NCBI GenBank assembly: GCA_949432885.1
Contig: CASQXY010000012.1
Location: forward strand, 1-43,768
Direction: 5' to 3'
From: an uncultured bacterium
GTDB lineage: Bacteria > Bacillota > Clostridia > Christensenellales > CAG-917
Length of the DNA stretch: 43,768 nucleotides
Below are positions 39,626 through 43,768 of this stretch, piece after piece. Position 1 is the first letter of the stretch. The number at the start of each line of letters is the position of its first letter. The notes under the pieces are model-generated. The model did not search any database, was not told where the DNA came from, and saw nothing but the letters and a program-made list of their open reading frames with translations. The position numbers were made by a program, and so were the translations under genes.

Positions 39626-40222
39626 TCACTTTCTGGAATAGAAAATTTTATCCACAAGCCCGTACTTTTCGGCTTCGTCCGCAGACATATAAAAATCGCG
39701 GTCGGTATCCACTTCGATTTTGGAAAGAGGCTGGGAAGTATTCTCGGCAAGTATCTCATTGAGACGCTTTTTGGTTTTGAGAATTTCGCTCGCCTGAATC
39801 GCTATATCGCTAGCCTGTCCCTGCGCGCCTCCCAAAGGCTGATGAATCATGACCTTTGCGTTGGGAAGAGCAAATCTCTTGCCCTTGGCGCCAGACGACA
39901 GCAGGAACGCGCCCATAGAAGCCGCCATACCTATGCAAATAGTCGATACGTCGCACTTGATATAGTTCATCGTATCGTAAATTGCAAATCCCGCGGAAAC
40001 AGAGCCGCCGGGGCTGTTGATATAAAGGCTGATATCCTTTTGGGAATCCTTACCTTCCAAATAAATAAGCTGTGCAACGACCAAATCCGCGATTACGTCG
40101 TCGATTTCGCCCGTAAGAAATATTATTCTGTCTTCGAGCAGGCGCGAGTAAATATCATAGGAGCGCTCGCCTCTGCCCGTCTGCTCCACAACCATAGGAA
40201 TAAGCTGATTTCTCATATCCAT
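39626..40222 (-). CDS. clpP: ClpP protease subunit
   Basis: Self-compartmentalised serine protease. With the ATG at 40222 the catalytic triad is S102 (MAASMGA), H127 (MIHQPLGG) and D176 (TDRDFYMSA). I chose this start over 40234 because GGAGG, inside the longer version, lies five bases ahead of it. 198 residues. It lies between tig and clpX in the order tig-clpP-clpX found in many bacteria. The 137-base gap to tig holds a TTTGCCGC/GCGGCAAA hairpin (40264-40285) with no T-tract and no evident CtsR box. Confidence 0.96.
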   Translation of the reverse strand: MDMRNQLIPMVVEQTGRGERSYDIYSRLLEDRIIFLTGEIDDVIADLVVAQLIYLEGKDSQKDISLYINSPGGSVSAGFAIYDTMNYIKCDVSTICIGMAASMGAFLLSSGAKGKRFALPNAKVMIHQPLGGAQGQASDIAIQASEILKTKKRLNEILAENTSQPLSKIEVDTDRDFYMSADEAEKYGLVDKIFYSRK

Positions 40223-40359
40223 ATAATCCTCCATGCGCGACGCACTGCGCGCAACTTATAATTTTTGCCGCATATACGCGGCAAATCTATAATTCCGTGC
40301 GCCCGAACAATATGTGCGAGCGCATACGGACAAATTATTTTACACAAATTGTCGCAGAG

Positions 40360-41835
40360 TTATTCTGCGTCCGCCGACTTTGCTGTAGCGGATTTTGCCG
40401 ACTTTTTGGGAGCGGGCTTCTTTTCGACATTTTTCTCTCCGTCCTGAACGGGTTCGGCAGTCTTTTTGGCAGGAGCTTTCTTCGCAGGCGCCTTTTTCTC
40501 GGTCGCCTCGCCTTCCGCCTTCGCCTTTTCCGTCTTACCTGCCGCGGTCTTTGCGGCTTTCGTCTCACCCGATTTGATGAGATTCATGAGCTTCTCGGAT
40601 ACTATGGAATTGACTATGTAATTGAGATACTCGGGGTTAAGCGACTTTTTCACCTCTTCCACCGTCTGGGAGTTTTCCTCCGCAATTTTCTCTATACGCG
40701 CGTCGATTTCCTTTTCCTCAATGCCGATGTTCTCCGCCTTTACGATAGCCTCCATGACGAGACGGACTTTGACGTTCTTCGCCGCCTGTTCCTTATTCTC
40801 TGCCATAAGCTTCTCTCTCGTCGTGCCTGCGTATTTGAGATAATCGTCAAAACGCATGCCGTACTGGCTTATGCGATGCTCCATATCGTGCACCATATCC
40901 TCGGATTCTCTTTCAATCATAACCTCGGGAATATCGACCTCGCTTCCCGCCACGATTTTTTCCACAAGAGCGTCCTCATATTCGTGCTCCGCCTTGTGCT
41001 CCGCGTCCTTGGTGAGTCTGTCTTTTACGTCAGACTTATACTCGGCAAGAGTATCGAATTCGGACACTTCCTTTACAAATTCATCGTCAAGCGCAGGAAG
41101 CTCCTTTACGCGAACAGCTTTGACGGTGCATGCAAACGTAGCTTCTTTTCCCGCAAGCGATTCCGCATGATATTCCGCAGGGAAAGTAACCTTGACGTCT
41201 CTTTGTTCTCCCGTCTTTATGCCTACGAGCTGGTCCTCGAAACCGGGGATGAACGTATTGCTTCCGAGCACAAGCTCGTAATCCTCGGCGCTTCCTCCCT
41301 CGAAAGCAACGCCGTCGACCGTGCCTACGTAATCGAGCAGCACTGTATTTCCATTCTCCGCGGCAGCCTCAACGTCGACGAAACGCGCCTGCTTTTCCTG
41401 CTCGCGCGATATATACTCGTCAACTTCCTTTGCGGTGATTTTGACCGCCGTCTTTTTGACGTCGAGTCCCGTATACTGTCCGAGCTTCACCTCGGGCTTT
41501 GCTATCATAACGACGGAATACTTGACTCCGCCCTCGTCCGTCATATCGACGTCGTTCACATTGTCGACCGCTACAAACTCATACTCGCTGCTGTTTGCGA
41601 GCTCGTCAATCGAATCGTCAATCAATTTGTTTACCGCGTCAGTGAAAAACACGCCCGCGCCGTACATACCTTCGATAACCTTCTTAGGCGCATGTCCCTT
41701 TCTGAAACCCGGCACGCTGTACTTGCCTCTGGTCTTGACGTAAATCGCGTCGACCGCTTTGCCGAAATCCTCCGCGGAAACGACGTAATCGAATTTGACT
41801 TGATTCTTTTCGAGTTTTTCAACCGTATAGTTCAT
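40360..41835 (-). CDS. tig: Trigger factor with long basic C-terminal tail
   Basis: Ribosome-associated chaperone and peptidyl-prolyl isomerase. The ribosome-binding loop GFRKGHAPKK is near 43-52, the FKBP-type domain spans about 150-240 (GNTVLLDYVGTVDG), and the helical chaperone arms continue to about 423. Residues 424-491 are extra: a tail of 68 residues made almost only of Lys, Ala, Glu, Pro and Thr, with KKAPAKKAPAKKTAEP, like the tails of histone H1-type proteins. The usual trigger factor ends where this tail begins. GGAGGACAA precedes the ATG. First gene of tig-clpP-clpX. Confidence 0.95.
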   Translation of the reverse strand: MNYTVEKLEKNQVKFDYVVSAEDFGKAVDAIYVKTRGKYSVPGFRKGHAPKKVIEGMYGAGVFFTDAVNKLIDDSIDELANSSEYEFVAVDNVNDVDMTDEGGVKYSVVMIAKPEVKLGQYTGLDVKKTAVKITAKEVDEYISREQEKQARFVDVEAAAENGNTVLLDYVGTVDGVAFEGGSAEDYELVLGSNTFIPGFEDQLVGIKTGEQRDVKVTFPAEYHAESLAGKEATFACTVKAVRVKELPALDDEFVKEVSEFDTLAEYKSDVKDRLTKDAEHKAEHEYEDALVEKIVAGSEVDIPEVMIERESEDMVHDMEHRISQYGMRFDDYLKYAGTTREKLMAENKEQAAKNVKVRLVMEAIVKAENIGIEEKEIDARIEKIAEENSQTVEEVKKSLNPEYLNYIVNSIVSEKLMNLIKSGETKAAKTAAGKTEKAKAEGEATEKKAPAKKAPAKKTAEPVQDGEKNVEKKPAPKKSAKSATAKSADAE

Positions 41836-41852
41836 TTGTCCTCCTAAGTCAT

Positions 41853-41873
41853 ATTGCGCGAACCATGCGCAAT
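41853..41873 (-). promoter_or_regulatory. Small hairpin in the tig leader
   Basis: ATTGCGC (41853-41859) pairs with GCGCAAT (41867-41873), 7-base loop, in the 5' untranslated region about 10 bases ahead of the Shine-Dalgarno. No T-tract follows; a stability role is possible. Confidence 0.4.
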
Positions 41874-41902
41874 AGCTTATATAATTTTACAAAGTAACTA
41901 GG

Positions 41903-41931
41903 ATTATATCATAGCAATTATGAAAAAGCAA
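41903..41931 (-). promoter_or_regulatory. Promoter of tig-clpP-clpX
   Basis: TTGCTT (41931-41926), 17 bases, TATAAT (41908-41903) preceded by TG, so an extended -10. About 68 bases before the tig ATG. Confidence 0.8.
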
Positions 41932-42019
41932 CTCAAAAGAAAAGCATATTTATGCTCAACCAAATTTTATTAATCGGATTGCAAAACGTTATAATAATCG
42001 CCAATATAAAGTAAATCCG

Positions 42020-42048
42020 TTGAAAAAAAGGCAAAGTGCTGATACTAT
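42020..42048 (+). promoter_or_regulatory. Promoter abutting the rqcH start
   Basis: TTGAAA (42020-42025), 17 bases, TACTAT (42043-42048), six bases, ATG. The layout is the same as for the metallophosphoesterase gene and implies a leaderless transcript. Confidence 0.65.
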
Positions 42049-42054
42049 ATTGAT

Positions 42055-43746
42055 ATGGGAAGCGATTTGTTTGCATTATCCGCGCTTGCAAAGGAGCTGA
42101 ATACCTCGCTCAAAGGCGCGCGCATAGACAAAATTCAACAGCCCGAATCCGACGAGTTGCGTTTTTATATGCGGGCAGGCGGCAAAAACGTTTGCCTTGC
42201 AGCCTCCTGCAACGCCGCAATCCCGAGGCTGCATACAACGACAAGTAAAAAGCAAAGTCCAATGACTGCGCCAAACTTCTGTATGCTTCTGCGCAAGTAT
42301 CTTGCCACCGCATGCGTAGACGAAATCGGCGTTTACAACTGCGACAGAATACTATACGTCAGATTCGACGCCAAGACGGAGATGAAGGACGAAGCGCAAT
42401 ACTATCTTTTCGTCGAGATTATGAACAGATATTCCAATATAGTCTTCACGGACGGGAATCTCAACATTCTGGAAGCAGTCAAGCACCTTCCGCTTGACGC
42501 GGCGCGCGAGCACGTTGTTATGCGCGGAGTGCGATATTCGCCCGTTATACAACGCAAAATCAGCTATCTAAACGATTGTTTTCCCGTTTTGAAAGAGTTT
42601 TGCGGCGGTGATTTGCACAAATATATTCAATCCAACATTTCGGGATTTTCAGGCACCACCGTATCGGAGCTTTTATTGCGCGCAGGTATCGGCGCAAACG
42701 CGGAAGCTCTCGACGAAAACGGGCTGAACGCTCTGAAACGCGAGATAAACGAGTTACGTGAGCTTGCGGATATATCACCTTGCATAATAAACGGGGAAGT
42801 TTATCCTATCGTATACAAGAGCCTCGGCGGGAACGAAAACGCCGTACTTTATCCGAGCATGAGCGAGGCATACGACGCTCTGTATACGGATATAGATTCG
42901 GGCGTGAGAAACCGCGCGAGACTGAAATCCCTCGCAACGCAGGCAAGCCGCCTGCATAAACGCGTGGAAAAAAACATCGCTATCGACCTTGAACATCTCG
43001 CAGAATGCGAGCATATGGAGGATTATCGTAAGAACGGCGAGCTTATCGTCAACAACATATACAAAATCAATCGCGGCGACAAAAGTCTTATTTGTTTTGA
43101 TTACTACGAAAACAAGGAGGTCGAAATTCCTCTAGACCCACAGCTTTCGCCGTCAAAAAACTCCGCCGCTTATTACAACAAATACAATAAGCTCAAACGT
43201 ACAAAGGAGTTTGTGGAAAAGAAATTGTCTGCGGATAAAAACCTGCTGAACTACGTGAAATCCATCGAGGATGAAATAGCTTCTCTGCCCTTCGACTGCG
43301 CTTCCGCTCCGATTGAAGAAGAGCTTGCGATGCTCGGCGGCTTTAAACGCAAAGCGACCAAAGGGAAAGTCCGCAAGGAGCAGGCGGAACCGCCTTATGT
43401 GTACCTCGTTGACGGCTTTTATATATATCGCGGCAAAAACAACTTGCAAAACGACGAGATTACGTTCAAAATCGCGTCTTCAAGCGACACTTGGCTTCAT
43501 CTGAAAAACGACCACGGAGCACATACGGTTATTATAGCGCAAGGGCGCGAAATCCCCGATAAGGTATTGCAAATCGCCGCCGAAATTACAGCGAGCACCA
43601 AACAAGCCTCAGCCGATGTTGATTATACCATGCGCAGGCATGTGAAAAGACAGCCGAACGGACATCCGGGACAGGTAATATATGAAAATTATCAGACGAT
43701 ACTTGCAAAGCCCTATAAGCACGGAGAATATTTGATTAAGCACTGA
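42055..43746 (+). CDS. rqcH: RqcH (NFACT family), ribosome quality control factor
   Basis: Binds obstructed 50S subunits and directs addition of C-terminal alanine tails to stalled chains with tRNA-Ala. The 563-residue protein has the NFACT-N domain (about 4-250), with APNFCMLLRKYL at 72-83 and the D97-R98 pair needed for tailing in B. subtilis RqcH. A coiled-coil middle (about 280-420) and the NFACT-R domain (about 440-555: FYIYRGKNNLQNDEITFK, DTWLHLKND, HPGQVIYENY) follow. In older annotation this family is called fibronectin-binding protein. There is no Shine-Dalgarno, and a promoter lies six bases before the ATG. Divergent from tig-clpP-clpX, whose ClpXP degrades alanine-tailed proteins in B. 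subtilis. Confidence 0.95.
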   Translation: MGSDLFALSALAKELNTSLKGARIDKIQQPESDELRFYMRAGGKNVCLAASCNAAIPRLHTTTSKKQSPMTAPNFCMLLRKYLATACVDEIGVYNCDRILYVRFDAKTEMKDEAQYYLFVEIMNRYSNIVFTDGNLNILEAVKHLPLDAAREHVVMRGVRYSPVIQRKISYLNDCFPVLKEFCGGDLHKYIQSNISGFSGTTVSELLLRAGIGANAEALDENGLNALKREINELRELADISPCIINGEVYPIVYKSLGGNENAVLYPSMSEAYDALYTDIDSGVRNRARLKSLATQASRLHKRVEKNIAIDLEHLAECEHMEDYRKNGELIVNNIYKINRGDKSLICFDYYENKEVEIPLDPQLSPSKNSAAYYNKYNKLKRTKEFVEKKLSADKNLLNYVKSIEDEIASLPFDCASAPIEEELAMLGGFKRKATKGKVRKEQAEPPYVYLVDGFYIYRGKNNLQNDEITFKIASSSDTWLHLKNDHGAHTVIIAQGREIPDKVLQIAAEITASTKQASADVDYTMRRHVKRQPNGHPGQVIYENYQTILAKPYKHGEYLIKH

Positions 43747-43768
43747 AACGTTCTATTTGCAGATTCAA

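Noticed and set aside
40264..40285. Terminator between tig and clpP
   Set aside because: The TTTGCCGC/GCGGCAAA hairpin has no U-tract on the minus strand, so transcription probably continues into clpP.
40297..41847. 516-residue open frame opposite tig
   Set aside because: Same reason: the trigger factor frame has clear domains, and this one is its complement with biased composition.

Overview
This window comes from an endospore-forming member of the Clostridia. The evidence is three sporulation sigma factors (pro-SigK, SigG, pro-SigE), the pro-SigE protease SpoIIGA, SpoIVB, a SpoIIM-like protein, an isolated Spo0A effector domain and YtfJ, together with clostridial housekeeping fusions (IspH with ribosomal protein S1 domains; cytidylate kinase with a PlsC acyltransferase). 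The MurE motif DNPR predicts meso-diaminopimelate peptidoglycan. No species can be named from the sequence alone. I found no tRNA, rRNA, CRISPR array, insertion sequence or prophage gene.

Layout. 1-323: intergenic DNA with two identical 55-bp repeats, then rnhA (+). 0.9-7.6 kb: a five-gene minus-strand operon read as rluB, surE, a HI0933-type flavoprotein, cmk-plsC and ispH-S1. 7.8-13.7 kb: minus-strand genes spoIIM-like, dacF, scpA, scpB, DUF2953, ytfJ and a dacB-like carboxypeptidase. This resembles the B. subtilis order around dacF and scpAB-dacB-rluB, but spmA and spmB are absent. 13.7-22.1 kb: a sporulation region holding a stand-alone Spo0A C-terminal domain (+), spoIVB, a COG2509 flavoprotein with a long structured leader, sigK (+), nrdR, a YlmC-like PRC-barrel protein (+), sigG, sigE and spoIIGA. 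22.2-35.4 kb: the division and cell-wall cluster, transcribed from mraZ through rsmH, an FtsL-position membrane protein, a PASTA-type PBP, murE, mraY, murD, ftsW, murA, a divergent ftsA and ftsZ. The genes murF, murG, murB, murC and ftsQ are missing from it. 35.7-37.3 kb: a probable spore-surface protein and a metallophosphoesterase (+). 37.4-43.7 kb: engB, clpX, clpP and tig (-) with a divergent rqcH (+), a protein-quality-control group.

How the genes fit together. The mother-cell and forespore programmes are both here: SpoIIGA would process pro-SigE, a well-matched SigF-type promoter precedes sigG, SpoIVB is the forespore signal for pro-SigK processing, and the sigK upstream region carries a SigE-type -10 and a perfect 0A box. 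The wall genes supply the precursor and the PBP/SEDS pair, and the two carboxypeptidases trim stem peptides. ScpAB serves chromosome segregation. RqcH tags stalled chains with alanine, and ClpXP, encoded next door, is the protease known to degrade such chains in B. subtilis.

The most notable signals are regulatory: a hairpin that buries the sigG Shine-Dalgarno and also looks like a terminator; promoters whose -10 lies 5-6 nt before the start codon of genes without a Shine-Dalgarno (rqcH, the metallophosphoesterase, possibly spoIIM and spoIIGA), implying leaderless mRNAs; palindromes overlapping the scpA and ftsA promoters; tandem repeats in the engB promoter; and an unassigned leader of about 184 nt. 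The orphan Spo0A DNA-binding domain beside spoIVB is the most interesting protein-level oddity.
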